Source: a virus. From it: a DNA stretch of 53,801 bases. The DNA is taken from the IMG/VR virus record IMGVR_UViG_3300028786_000011, positions 1 to 53,801 of that record; one strand, 5' to 3'. Shown here piece after piece: positions 6,836-13,913 of the stretch. The number at the start of each line of letters is the position of its first letter. Position 1 is the first letter of the stretch. The position numbers and the translations under genes were made by a program. The notes beneath the pieces were generated by a model that was not told the DNA's origin, did not search any database, and was given only the letters and a program-made list of their open reading frames with translations.

Positions 6836-6952
6836 TCAGGGAAGTTCGTATCGATTCAGCTTCGAGCCGGACGGCAGATAGAGCGGGTGCTCCGGGAAGC
6901 CTTCCTTCGTGACTCGCAGGCTGTGAGGAACGGCGCCGACGGCTGCCAGCAT
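6836..6952 (-). other. C-terminal continuation of DUF1643 frame after amber codon
   Basis: Past the TAG at 6953-6955 the same frame continues MLAAVGAVPHSLRVTKEG to EHPLYLP and a TGA at 6836-6838. That is the normal C-terminus of DUF1643 proteins (38 residues here). No ribosome site precedes it, so it is expressed only if the amber codon is read through or suppressed. Confidence 0.7.
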
Positions 6953-7360
6953 CTACATGACCTCGCGCGGCCGATCCAGGCCCTTGACGTTCGTTCCCCA
7001 TGCCACGCAGACCTGACCGCCTTCAGAGACGACCTGCCCAGCCGTGGCCATGATGTAGTCGTCGTTCTCCGGACCGACCGGGAACCCAGCCAGGCGCAGA
7101 TCGATCGGGTCCGTCGCGCGATAGGCGAAGAGGTTCACCACCTCGATCCGGGTGAAGCCCTTGATGCGCCCGTAGCGCATGCACTTCAGGATGGCCCGGT
7201 CGTCGTCGGTCCCATTCGCAGTGGACGGGTTAAGCATGACGAACAGCAACGTCTTGCCCTCGCCCCACTGGCGGTGCAGGTGGTAGCGGTACTTCCCGCA
7301 GTCGCTGATCACAGCGCCGCGCTGCTCCTGGTAGAGCTCGATCTCGGGCAAGACGTCCAT
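6953..7360 (-). CDS. DUF1643 family protein, cut by an in-frame TAG
   Basis: The 135-aa product begins MDVLPEIELYQEQRG and shows the DUF1643 signature LLFVMLNPSTANG followed by DDDRAILKCMRY and VVNLFAYRATDP. It stops at TAG after WGTN...PREVM. The family continues well past this point, and the missing C-terminus is present in the same frame to 6836. The gene is therefore an amber allele, a recent loss of function, a readthrough gene or a sequencing error. It sits in the recombination operon; the biochemical role of DUF1643 is not known to me. Confidence 0.75.
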   Translation of the reverse strand: MDVLPEIELYQEQRGAVISDCGKYRYHLHRQWGEGKTLLFVMLNPSTANGTDDDRAILKCMRYGRIKGFTRIEVVNLFAYRATDPIDLRLAGFPVGPENDDYIMATAGQVVSEGGQVCVAWGTNVKGLDRPREVM

Positions 7361-7362
7361 GT

Positions 7363-8022
7363 TCAGTGCGCTCCTGCGGCGAGCGCAGCCTTCGTCTTGT
7401 CGCGGCCCCGTGCCGTGCGGGTGCCGGTCGGCTGGGCTTGCTCCACTTCGGGTTCGGCCGCTTGCGTGAACATGTCCGTCGCGTCCGGGTGATCCTTCTC
7501 GAACGCTTCGGTCGTTCCGTCGATCGCCTCGATGGGCGTCTTCGGAGCGGTGAGGGTGAAGCTGATCTCCTGGCTCAGGTGGGAGCACAGCAAGCCGGCC
7601 TCCTTGGCGTCCAGGTCGTTGCTGCCGACACGGAACGACAGTTCGATCCAGCCCGGCGCCTTTAGCGGCACGCAGCGCAGCTTGTCGACCTTGCAGCCGC
7701 CCATCTTGATCGGGTCGGCCTCGTCGATGCCGTGATCGACGGCCAGCGTCCAACCCTCGTATGAGGCGTGAATCTTCACGTCCTCGATGAAGGCGGTGCG
7801 TAGCAGGGGGGTCGATGGATCAACGCCCGGCAGGTCTTCCTGGCCAGGGACTGCCGAGTACAGCGCCTGGCGCAGCGTCGGGTCGATGCGGTCGAGAAGC
7901 GTGTTCGGACCTTCGATCTTCAAGCCGAGACTGATCGCGAAAATCTTCTCCTCCCCATGATTTTCTGTTCGCGGGGTAACGCTTGTGAGCGTCGCGTCTT
8001 GATCGGTGAATTCGAATGTCAT
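7363..8022 (-). CDS. conserved phage protein of the recombination operon, 219 aa
   Basis: The protein starts MTFEFTDQDATLTSV with AAAGG upstream. It is a beta-rich globular domain (about residues 1-165) with an acidic and Arg/Lys-rich tail (TRTARGRDKTKAALAAGAH). It sits between NinB and DUF1643 genes and is likely a recombination or host-interaction accessory. I do not recognise a motif that says more. Confidence 0.6.
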   Translation of the reverse strand: MTFEFTDQDATLTSVTPRTENHGEEKIFAISLGLKIEGPNTLLDRIDPTLRQALYSAVPGQEDLPGVDPSTPLLRTAFIEDVKIHASYEGWTLAVDHGIDEADPIKMGGCKVDKLRCVPLKAPGWIELSFRVGSNDLDAKEAGLLCSHLSQEISFTLTAPKTPIEAIDGTTEAFEKDHPDATDMFTQAAEPEVEQAQPTGTRTARGRDKTKAALAAGAH

Positions 8023-8032
8023 TGGTGGCCTT

Positions 8033-8482
8033 TCAGGCGGGTTGAAATTCAGGGGCCAGGATCTCGACCGTGACGCCGAGGGATGCAGCGAAGGCCATAA
8101 GCGCTTCGATATACAGGGTCTTCTCGCCGCGGTTCAGGTCTTCGGTGCTCATCGCTAGTTCGCGATCCCCGTTCGGGAGGTAGCGCCATTTGCTCTTGCC
8201 GCGCGAGTTCTCTTCGGGAAGCAGTTCACGTTTCCCGTACTCGTGCCACGTCTCGGCGTCGTACTGCCGGCCGCGCACCCAGGCCTGATCCGCGACCTGG
8301 TCGTTGATGATCCAGATCAGCGAGCGCTGGGCGTCGCTGGCGTGGGGCTTGTGCACGCGCACCGTGGCCTCGAGCGGCTCGCCTCGTTCGATCGCGGCCG
8401 GTGCGTTGTGCTTCAGGAAGGCCACGAGGCGCTGGGCATCCTCGGCAGACCGGATCACGAAGGTTCTGGCGAGTGCGCTCAT
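8033..8482 (-). CDS. ninB: NinB-like recombination protein
   Basis: At 149 aa it matches the usual NinB (lambda Orf) length and layout: an N-terminal ATFVIR-type strand, a basic SDAQRSLIWIINDQVADQ helix typical of the family, and a C-terminal helix with ALMAFAASLGV. NinB proteins bind single-stranded DNA and SSB and substitute for RecFOR in phage recombination. It overlaps the Ref-like gene (ATGA) and is two genes from the exonuclease/Erf pair, so it fits a phage recombination set. Confidence 0.8.
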   Translation of the reverse strand: MSALARTFVIRSAEDAQRLVAFLKHNAPAAIERGEPLEATVRVHKPHASDAQRSLIWIINDQVADQAWVRGRQYDAETWHEYGKRELLPEENSRGKSKWRYLPNGDRELAMSTEDLNRGEKTLYIEALMAFAASLGVTVEILAPEFQPA

Positions 8483-8943
8483 AACGTTCTACCCTTCTCG
8501 TACTGAAGCTGCGCGAGCAGCACCATCTCCAGCCCATAGCGGCTCTCGAATGTGGCCTTGTCCGGATGGCGACTGATCAGCCCGAGCCACGCGCCACCTT
8601 GGTGATGCCCGGGGTCGCACAGAGGCAGCGTGAACAAGTGCCCCATGCGTACGCCGCCGCGGAGGATGTGGTGCACCGCCGTAGGCCGGCCGCCTGGATT
8701 TCCATCTGTCGAGCAGGCGACACAGCCGCGCGCGATGATCCAATCCATCCATTCGCGCTCGACCTTGGTCGGAGCACGCTTGCCCGGCTTCGCCTTCGGA
8801 CCTTTGGGCAACGGGACGACAAGTCGGTCCTTCCCATCGCTGATGCATACGGCGGCCGCGCGGGGCGCGCTGGGGTTCGCACCCGTGTACTGCTTGCACA
8901 CGCGGGGCGCTGGCGCCTTGGACTTGAAGCCGGAACGGACCAT
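8479..8943 (-). CDS. Ref-like RecA-dependent HNH nuclease
   Basis: The C-terminal half has an EREWMDWIIARGCVAC helix/zinc-ligand segment followed by AVHHILRGG, LPLCDPGHHQG, which is the histidine/cysteine core of Ref-family HNH nucleases. The N-terminus is a basic, unstructured tail (residues 1-50), also a family trait, used to bind RecA-DNA. P1 Ref cuts at RecA-formed D-loops. Here the gene is coupled to ninB and follows the exonuclease gene. Confidence 0.75.
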   Translation of the reverse strand: MVRSGFKSKAPAPRVCKQYTGANPSAPRAAAVCISDGKDRLVVPLPKGPKAKPGKRAPTKVEREWMDWIIARGCVACSTDGNPGGRPTAVHHILRGGVRMGHLFTLPLCDPGHHQGGAWLGLISRHPDKATFESRYGLEMVLLAQLQYEKGRTL

Positions 8944-9599
8944 CAGGCCATCTCCACCACGCGCGCGTGAGTACGATCGAACTCGGCGACGACCTCGGCG
9001 TAGTACCGACGCGCGTGCAGAATCTTGTCGAAGATCGCCGCTTCCTTGTCCAGATCTCTGGCGAGGGACCAGGTCGTAACGCGCATGTACTCCGGGATGT
9101 GGTCGACGAAGTGCATCGTCTGCGGCTCATAGCCGATGAGGTGCTCCGGCGTGTTGACGAGGCAGTAGTTCACCTCCCATGCCTGCGCATCCCACAGTGC
9201 CATGTAGCCGCGCATCTGCCATTCGTAGATCTTGTCTTCGCAGTCGACGTTCGCGATCGGGAACGTGGCGACCGACCAAGATGCTTTGACGTCATGCCCC
9301 CGACGAGCGCCGGTGTCGAACAGATCGGCCTCGCCGGTGATGAAGTCGTTCGTCTTGCGCTCGGTGTTCTTGACCAGAGAAAGGCCACGCGTGCGGTTCA
9401 GCAACGCAATGGCGTCGCCCTCGACGATCTTTCCTTTCTCCATCTGCTTGCTTCCGACCTCGAAGTCGACGCCGAACACCTCTTGCGCGACGAGCTCGCG
9501 GATGTACGTCTTCGCGCCGACAGACAGGACTTCGGACTTCAGCTTTGGCTCGGTCATCAGTTTGCCGATCGACGAGCAGCGGAACTTGACGGCACTCAT
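8943..9599 (-). CDS. phage exonuclease, PD-(D/E)XK (lambda Exo/YqaJ type)
   Basis: The 218-aa protein contains the ordered motifs of a YqaJ/lambda-exonuclease nuclease: a conserved glutamate in KGKIVEGDAIALL, GEADLF, then HDVKASWS (the D-x-K pair), followed by a YEWQMRGYMAL helix. It should resect double-strand ends to give 3' single strands for the annealing protein encoded just upstream. The start at 9599 overlaps the erf stop (ATGA), implying coupled synthesis of the pair. Confidence 0.82.
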   Translation of the reverse strand: MSAVKFRCSSIGKLMTEPKLKSEVLSVGAKTYIRELVAQEVFGVDFEVGSKQMEKGKIVEGDAIALLNRTRGLSLVKNTERKTNDFITGEADLFDTGARRGHDVKASWSVATFPIANVDCEDKIYEWQMRGYMALWDAQAWEVNYCLVNTPEHLIGYEPQTMHFVDHIPEYMRVTTWSLARDLDKEAAIFDKILHARRYYAEVVAEFDRTHARVVEMA

Positions 9600-10357
9600 C
9601 GCGTAGCCCTCGCGTCTGCATCGGTCGCGACCTTGCGCATGCCGCCGAACTCCTTGGACCACTTGCCGCGCTGCTTTGCATTGAGTGAAGCCCACCACTT
9701 CGTCAGCGCATCGCTGCCCTGCATGCTGGCGTCGCGGCCGGCCTGAAGGAACTTCTCGTCCTCCTCGCTGGCGCCGGCCTTCTGCGTGTTGCCGTCGGTG
9801 TCGTCGCCTTGTTCGGCAACTCCGAGGACGGCCTTCAGGGTGTAGCGCTCCAGGAAGGTCTGTGTGCTGGCGCGAGCCTGCAGCGCGCTCTTGGCGCCGC
9901 CAACATCCGGGGGGCCACCCATCGACACGGATTCGAAGTAGCCGGCCGCATGCTTCAGCGTGCAGGTGATCTCGATCCAGTCCTTGTCGTCCTTGGTGAG
10001 CCTCCAGGACGTGGACAGCCCATGTTTGGACAGCGCGGGAGTGACCGCGTTGACGACCGCGAACAGTTCGGCGTACTTGCCGCCGGCGAGCGGGCCTTGT
10101 TGGACCGTCTTGTTCTTGATGATCACGACCGCTTCGGCCTTGAAGGCAGCGAACGCGACGTTGTAGAGCTTCTTCGCCTCGCGCTCTTCGTACTGGACCT
10201 GCATCGCCATGAGGCGCTCCAGGCGGTCCAGATCGGCGCCGCTGTCGATCGCGATGCGCAGAAGATCGGCGGGCGTGGTTCCGGTGGTGGAGACGGCGTA
10301 GCGCGGCTCGGCCTTCGGTTGCTCGACGAGTTCAAGAACTTGTGCTTCAGCGGTCAT
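9596..10357 (-). CDS. erf: Erf-family single-strand annealing protein
   Basis: Residues about 60-175 carry the ERF superfamily pattern: LYNVAFAAFKAEAVVI, KYAELFAVVNAVTPALSKHG, then the FESVSMGGPPDV region. The C-terminal part (from about 190) is a linker plus a basic WWASLNAKQRGKW helix. Erf rings anneal complementary strands and allow circularisation and recombination of phage DNA. GAAAGAG precedes the ATG. It pairs with the exonuclease gene downstream. Confidence 0.88.
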   Translation of the reverse strand: MTAEAQVLELVEQPKAEPRYAVSTTGTTPADLLRIAIDSGADLDRLERLMAMQVQYEEREAKKLYNVAFAAFKAEAVVIIKNKTVQQGPLAGGKYAELFAVVNAVTPALSKHGLSTSWRLTKDDKDWIEITCTLKHAAGYFESVSMGGPPDVGGAKSALQARASTQTFLERYTLKAVLGVAEQGDDTDGNTQKAGASEEDEKFLQAGRDASMQGSDALTKWWASLNAKQRGKWSKEFGGMRKVATDADARATR

Positions 10358-10377
10358 GAGTCTCTTTCGGTAGTTGA

Positions 10378-10584
10378 TCAGGTGTTGCGCAGCACGGCCT
10401 GCCGCACGCGCAGTTGTTCGAGATCGCGATCCATCTGCCGCAGCCGCTTCGGCCCGGCGTCCAGTTGCGACGCCAGATAGGCACGATCACTCTCAGCCCA
10501 GCGCAGCGTCGCGCTGACGGACCAGAGCTCGATGCGGCGCGCGATGAATGCGCGCAGGCCGGTGCTGGTCGCGATGGCGTTCAC
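10378..10584 (-). CDS. hypothetical protein, 68 aa, GTG start
   Basis: I chose the GTG at 10584 because GCGAGG stands 5-6 bases upstream and the longer frame is shadow sequence. The product is basic and helical (RAFIARRIELWSVSATL then MDRDLEQLRVRQAVL), likely an extended helix or coiled coil. It overlaps the gene before it by 4 bases. Unknown function. Confidence 0.5.
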   Translation of the reverse strand: MNAIATSTGLRAFIARRIELWSVSATLRWAESDRAYLASQLDAGPKRLRQMDRDLEQLRVRQAVLRNT

Positions 10585-10835
10585 GAGCACCTCGCCAGAA
10601 GAGCTGACGCGACGATCGCCGCGGTGAAGCCCCAGCCATACAGGCGCACGAGTCGCGGGTCGTCGCGCTCCTCTTGCCACATGCGGCGCGGCGGTGGCGC
10701 GCTGAAGTCGGAGCCAACGTCGAGCACGCCAAAGTCGCTCGTGTGCGCGATCGCGTCGACGGGGAAGGTCGGTGCGGGCGCCACGCGCGCTTGATCGAAG
10801 TCGGCGGCGGTCAAGGGGCCGATGCGGTGATTCAT
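10581..10835 (-). CDS. hypothetical protein with C-terminal membrane segment, 84 aa
   Basis: The first 60 residues are polar (MNHRIGPLTAADFDQ), and a single hydrophobic segment (YGWGFTAAIVASALL) lies at the extreme C-terminus, as in a tail-anchored protein. Start and stop overlap its neighbours. No recognised family. Confidence 0.52.
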   Translation of the reverse strand: MNHRIGPLTAADFDQARVAPAPTFPVDAIAHTSDFGVLDVGSDFSAPPPRRMWQEERDDPRLVRLYGWGFTAAIVASALLARCS

Positions 10836-10909
10836 GCGACCCACCGCATGAAAGCGTAGAAGCTGAACAGCACAGCTGCGATCAGCAGGTAGCTGGCCGC
10901 GCGCTTCAT
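10832..10909 (-). CDS. 25-aa membrane microprotein
   Basis: The ATG at 10909 is preceded by GAGGGG and opens a 25-codon frame reading MKRAASYLLIAAVLFSFYAF and ending RWVA. That is a basic N-terminus and one transmembrane helix. Both ends overlap neighbouring genes by 3-4 bases, fitting the tight coupling of this operon. Its size is below usual gene-calling limits. Function unknown. Confidence 0.5.
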   Translation of the reverse strand: MKRAASYLLIAAVLFSFYAFMRWVA

Positions 10910-11169
10910 TCGCCCCTCGCGATGGCTGCCTTGCGGTCTTCGCGATCGTGGTCCGCGCCTTCCTGGTCGCGCACGTCGAGCCAGCGGTCGGAGCCCACGG
11001 TGCCGATGTCGTCACCGAAGCCCGTCATCGGCTCGCCGGTGAAGCGGCGCGGTGCGGCCTTGCCGAGCGCAACGTCGAGGATGTCCTTCGAAGGGCTGAC
11101 GAAGAGACGGCGGAATGCCGTCGATACGTTTGGGTCCTGAGCGATGGCGTCGAAGAAGTTCACTTGCAT
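10906..11169 (-). CDS. first gene after PL, hypothetical, 87 aa
   Basis: The product begins MQVNFFDAIAQDPNVS; a GTG at 11163 is an equally good start because GGGGA is then correctly spaced. It occupies the place of lambda N, directly after the PL promoter, but it is acidic rather than arginine-rich at its N-terminus and I see no boxA/boxB pair, so antitermination is not supported. It ends in a charged DQEGADHDREDRKAA segment. Confidence 0.5.
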   Translation of the reverse strand: MQVNFFDAIAQDPNVSTAFRRLFVSPSKDILDVALGKAAPRRFTGEPMTGFGDDIGTVGSDRWLDVRDQEGADHDREDRKAAIARGE

Positions 11170-11201
11170 CCCCTGCGCCGAAACACTCAGCGCTTGGATG
11201 C

Positions 11202-11230
11202 AATGTAGCAAAGTAGTTTGTTAAACGCAA
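11202..11230 (-). promoter_or_regulatory. PL-like promoter of the recombination operon
   Basis: Minus-strand TTGCGT (complement of 11225-11230) is followed after 17 bases by TACATT (complement of 11202-11207). The spacer is largely one 14-bp repressor operator, and a second operator overlaps the -35 box, so repressor binding would block polymerase. The first gene starts about 35-40 bases downstream. Confidence 0.6.
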
Positions 11231-11240
11231 GAAGATTTGT
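11208..11240. promoter_or_regulatory. OL: two 14-bp repressor operators
   Basis: GCAAAGTAGTTTGT (11208-11221) and GCAAGAAGATTTGT (11227-11240) share the half-sites GCAA and TTGT around a 6-base centre, with centres 19 bp apart. The same pattern occurs three times at 13400-13462 between the repressor and cro genes. The left cluster lies on the PL promoter, as lambda OL does. Confidence 0.65.
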
Positions 11241-11260
11241 GCGAATCTGCGGCGAACGTG

Positions 11261-11283
11261 AAAAAGCCCGCGCACGGCGGGCT
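11261..11283 (-). terminator. Rho-independent terminator after methyltransferase gene
   Basis: On the minus strand the 7-bp stem AGCCCGC/GCGGGCT (arms 11265-11271 and 11277-11283, loop of 5) is followed by a run of five T (A11261-A11265). It stands 18 bases after the stop of the methyltransferase gene and before the OL/PL region, so it should end the leftward cI transcript. Confidence 0.82.
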
Positions 11284-11301
11284 ACGTTGAAGTTCGTCTT
11301 C

Positions 11302-12558
11302 CTACGTGCTGAGCCTGATCGCTTCGACGGCGATACCCAGGTCGCGAGAATCCCCAATGGGATTGAAGAAGCTCGCGAGCCTGCTGGATTCGGCCGTGAT
11401 CTCCAGCACGGGCCCGCGCGCTGGCACCGTGATGCGTTCGCGCTGCCCGGACTTGAAGCGCATCGATGTGCGTCCCTCTCCGCATCTCAGCTCGACATCG
11501 CGAGCAGACAAGTGGTTGATCAGCTGCAGCTCGACAGCTTGCACGCCGGCCGGCACGGGGAACACGGCGCGGCCAGACGTCCAGCGATGAGTGCCCTCTG
11601 ACGCGTGCCACCCGCTGCCGCCGTGGGCTTCGAATAGGTACGGCGTCTGCATGCCGATGTCTTCGTCCAGTGGCGTCGGCGTGGCCATGTAGCACGCCCC
11701 GCGGCCGGTGACGGGGCAGGGACTGTGCGTCACCAGGAACCCGGAGCGCATCAACCGCTCGACGAAGTACGGGTGCTGGAAGCCCAGCTCGCACCAGCCG
11801 AACTTCCGCGTCGAGCGAACAGAGATGCCATCAAGTCGCGGCCCCCAAGGGAATGGCACGAATGAATTGCCTACCTCGACGATCGGCTCGCCGGCGAACA
11901 GGATGAAGCCGCCAGGCGCAAGCATGGGCCTGAGTTTTTCCAGCACCGCGGCATGGTCGAAGGCGTGGTGAAATGCTTCGAAGAACAGGATGCGATCGAA
12001 CTTGCGGTCGCGCACGGCGTCGCCGAACTGACCCTTCTGCAGCTCGATCTTGATCTGCAGGCTGTCGCACTGGGCCTGCACTGCCGCGAGGTAGCGTTCG
12101 TCGATGTCGACGATGGCGACTTCGCAGCCCATGCGAGCAAGCTGGATCGACAGCTGGCCTTCGCCGGCGCCGTACTCAAGCACGCTGGCGCCGGCGCGCA
12201 CGTCGAGGTTGCGCAGTATCCAGCCCCACGACAGCATGAAGTCTGCGACTGTGGCACTGTCGCCGTACTGGTAGGGCGTCGGAGCGGAGACGGCACGCGC
12301 CGTGTCCACATAGGGCGTGCGTTCGTTGACCCATGGGTCGTAGTCGGTCACCGCAGCCAGGTCGGAGTAGAGCCGCTTCGCTTCAGCCGCGTACTCCGGT
12401 GAGAACGGGTCCAGGCGCTGGAGCTCGGGCGTTCTGGGGTTGTCGGCATACACGCCGCACATCGTGCGGGCTGCTTCGAATGCGGGTTGAGTTTGTTCGG
12501 CCTGCTCGCAGTAGGCCAGCAGGGCATCCACGCTCTGCAACTTGATGGGTTCGGTCAC
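11302..12558 (-). CDS. SAM-dependent methyltransferase in the rex position
   Basis: A 418-aa protein with a GTG start. Residues about 120-235 form a class I methyltransferase domain: motif I VLEYGAGEGQLSIQLA, acidic loop VAIVDID, then ILFFEAFHHAFDH and a GGFILFAGEP strand. The last ~130 residues look like a beta-sandwich (AVELQLINHLSARDVELR). The closest style is methyltransferases acting on surface glycans, but the substrate is unknown. It lies downstream of the repressor gene with no terminator between, and ends at a strong terminator, so it should be made in the lysogen. Lambda has rexAB here. Confidence 0.75.
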   Translation of the reverse strand: MTEPIKLQSVDALLAYCEQAEQTQPAFEAARTMCGVYADNPRTPELQRLDPFSPEYAAEAKRLYSDLAAVTDYDPWVNERTPYVDTARAVSAPTPYQYGDSATVADFMLSWGWILRNLDVRAGASVLEYGAGEGQLSIQLARMGCEVAIVDIDERYLAAVQAQCDSLQIKIELQKGQFGDAVRDRKFDRILFFEAFHHAFDHAAVLEKLRPMLAPGGFILFAGEPIVEVGNSFVPFPWGPRLDGISVRSTRKFGWCELGFQHPYFVERLMRSGFLVTHSPCPVTGRGACYMATPTPLDEDIGMQTPYLFEAHGGSGWHASEGTHRWTSGRAVFPVPAGVQAVELQLINHLSARDVELRCGEGRTSMRFKSGQRERITVPARGPVLEITAESSRLASFFNPIGDSRDLGIAVEAIRLST

Positions 12559-12581
12559 AGGGTGGGCACCTTCTATGGTTG

Positions 12582-12821
12582 CTAGACGTCGGAATCGACA
12601 CCGATGATCTTAAGGCCGAGCTTCAGATGCAGCGCGCCGACAGCGGCGTGCGCCAGCGCCGGCCTGCGGCGGGCCTCGCCTGCGGAGTTCACCCAGAAAT
12701 TACCGCGCTTCAGTATCGCGGCGAATGACACGCCGACAATCCTTCCAGCCTTGGCCTCCTCCAGTAGCTGCGTGAGACATTCGACTGTGTCGGCGGACAG
12801 GGCGTCCGGCTGCAATCTCAT
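12582..12821 (-). CDS. conserved prophage hypothetical protein, 79 aa
   Basis: The product starts MRLQPDALSADTVEC and contains LLEEAKAGRIVGVSFAAIL and a FWVNSAGEARRRP turn, a pattern I associate with small prophage proteins of unknown role. It overlaps the repressor stop by 4 bases and should be co-transcribed with it, so it is probably expressed in the lysogen. Confidence 0.65.
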   Translation of the reverse strand: MRLQPDALSADTVECLTQLLEEAKAGRIVGVSFAAILKRGNFWVNSAGEARRRPALAHAAVGALHLKLGLKIIGVDSDV

Positions 12822-13399
12822 TTGGCCCTCCGTCCGCGCTGCACGGGGGCCGGTGGAGGGAGGAGGGTGTCACGCGGCTCGATCGGTGCCGCTGGCTCAG
12901 CTTGCGCGGAAATCCGCGGTGCCGGTGGCGGCACCATGTGCTCAGATATTTCGTCTGGGATCGGTGAGGCTCGGGAGGGCTTGACCGCTCGAAACAAGTG
13001 CTCGGCATGCTTGCGCATCAGCGTCGCGCGCTCCGAGACCTCCTTCCTGTAGCGCGCACGTTCCTCTGGCAGCAGTGCATTCAAATCTTCGATGAACTGG
13101 CGTTCTTCTGCTGTGAGCTGCTGCGCCTCCTGGAGGCTGGGCGCTTTAAGCGGCGCGGGCGTGTAGTGCATGCCGGCACTGGATTCTCCGAGCTTGGGCG
13201 GCATCTGCAGCGCGAGCAGCGCATCGGCGGATGTACCCATCGCGCGGGCCAGGGCGGCCATGTAGCGCGGCTGCTTGGTCTTGCCGCTCTCCAACTGCTG
13301 GATCTTCTGGTAGGCGATGCCGACTCGCTGAGCAAGTTCGAGCTGCGTCAGGCCCGAGGCCTTTCGCCAAATCTTGACCAGTTCTCCAAGTGATTCCAT
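12818..13399 (-). CDS. CI-like HTH (XRE) repressor, 193 aa
   Basis: Residues 5-65 are an XRE helix-turn-helix domain: LVKIWRKASGLTQLELAQRV, GIAYQKIQQLESGKT and a TSADALLAL end. The remainder is a helical segment (about 95-145) and a Pro-rich tail. There is no S24/LexA-type peptidase, so RecA-driven self-cleavage is not expected and induction must work another way. I took the ATG at 13399, which abuts the first operator; the longer frame runs through the operators. Position opposite a Cro-like gene and between two operator clusters identifies it as the phage repressor. Confidence 0.85.
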   Translation of the reverse strand: MESLGELVKIWRKASGLTQLELAQRVGIAYQKIQQLESGKTKQPRYMAALARAMGTSADALLALQMPPKLGESSAGMHYTPAPLKAPSLQEAQQLTAEERQFIEDLNALLPEERARYRKEVSERATLMRKHAEHLFRAVKPSRASPIPDEISEHMVPPPAPRISAQAEPAAPIEPRDTLLPPPAPVQRGRRAK

Positions 13400-13462
13400 G
13401 CAAATGATTTTGCTGGACTTGCGAACAAGATCATTTGTGCCGTAAACTACAAACATTCTTGT
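13400..13462. promoter_or_regulatory. OR: three repressor operators and divergent promoters
   Basis: Three 14-bp dyads lie 25 and 24 bp apart: GCAAATGATTTTGC (13400-13413), ACAAGATCATTTGT (13425-13438) and ACAAACATTCTTGT (13449-13462). All fit RCAA-N6-TTGY, as do the two OL sites. A plausible PR has TTGCGA (13419-13424), an 18-base spacer holding the middle operator, and TAAACT (13443-13448). I could not place PRM with confidence. The first operator abuts the repressor start codon, which suggests autoregulation. Confidence 0.7.
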
Positions 13463-13477
13463 TTTTGGCGCACGATC

Positions 13478-13741
13478 ATGACCCCACTCGAAGCCCTTCT
13501 GAAAGCCGTTGAGGTTCTCGGGAGTCAGAAGGCAGTCGCAGCGGCGGCCGGCGAAAACCTCGCCACGGGCCACGTCTATTACTGGCTGACCAAGGCTCCG
13601 GAGGTGCCAGCGCAGTACTGCCCGGGGATCGAACGGGCTACGCGTGCCAAGGGCGAAACGGTCTTCTGCGAGCAGCTCTGTCCGGGGACGGACTGGAGCG
13701 CAGTGCGAACCCAAGACGGCCCCGCTCTGCAGGTTGCCTGA
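13478..13741 (+). CDS. cro: Cro-like YdaS-family regulator
   Basis: The 87-aa product reads MTPLEALLKAVEVLGSQKA, then GHVYYWLTKAPEVPAQYC and PGIERATRAKGETVFCEQL, ending TDWSAVR. This is the YdaS/Cro layout: a helix-turn-helix with the YYWL recognition region followed by a PAEYCP-like segment. It is the first gene rightward from PR and divergent from the repressor gene, so it should bind the same operators to commit to lytic growth. Confidence 0.85.
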   Translation: MTPLEALLKAVEVLGSQKAVAAAAGENLATGHVYYWLTKAPEVPAQYCPGIERATRAKGETVFCEQLCPGTDWSAVRTQDGPALQVA

Positions 13742-13913
13742 GTCATGCGCCCTCACAGCCTCAACCCCGCGTTGATGAGCCGGTACAGCTTCCGGAGCAG
13801 ATCGGCTACGGCCTTGGCGGCCCATGTGTCGTTTGATTCCATGGCTGCATCGTCTTTTTTTTGGCCATTAGGGCCAACCCTAGCAAGCCCTAGAACCTAG
13901 GAGCGCTCAGGAA

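Noticed and set aside
10906-11169. Lambda N-type antiterminator after PL
   Set aside because: The position fits, but there is no arginine-rich N-terminal motif and no boxA/boxB pair.
13742-13913. Small ORFs in the gap between cro and the CII-like gene (plus 51 aa from 13745; minus 29 aa ending near 13753)
   Set aside because: No ribosome site, unusual composition and no family. The TTGGCC hairpin here follows rather than precedes a T run, so it is not a rightward terminator.
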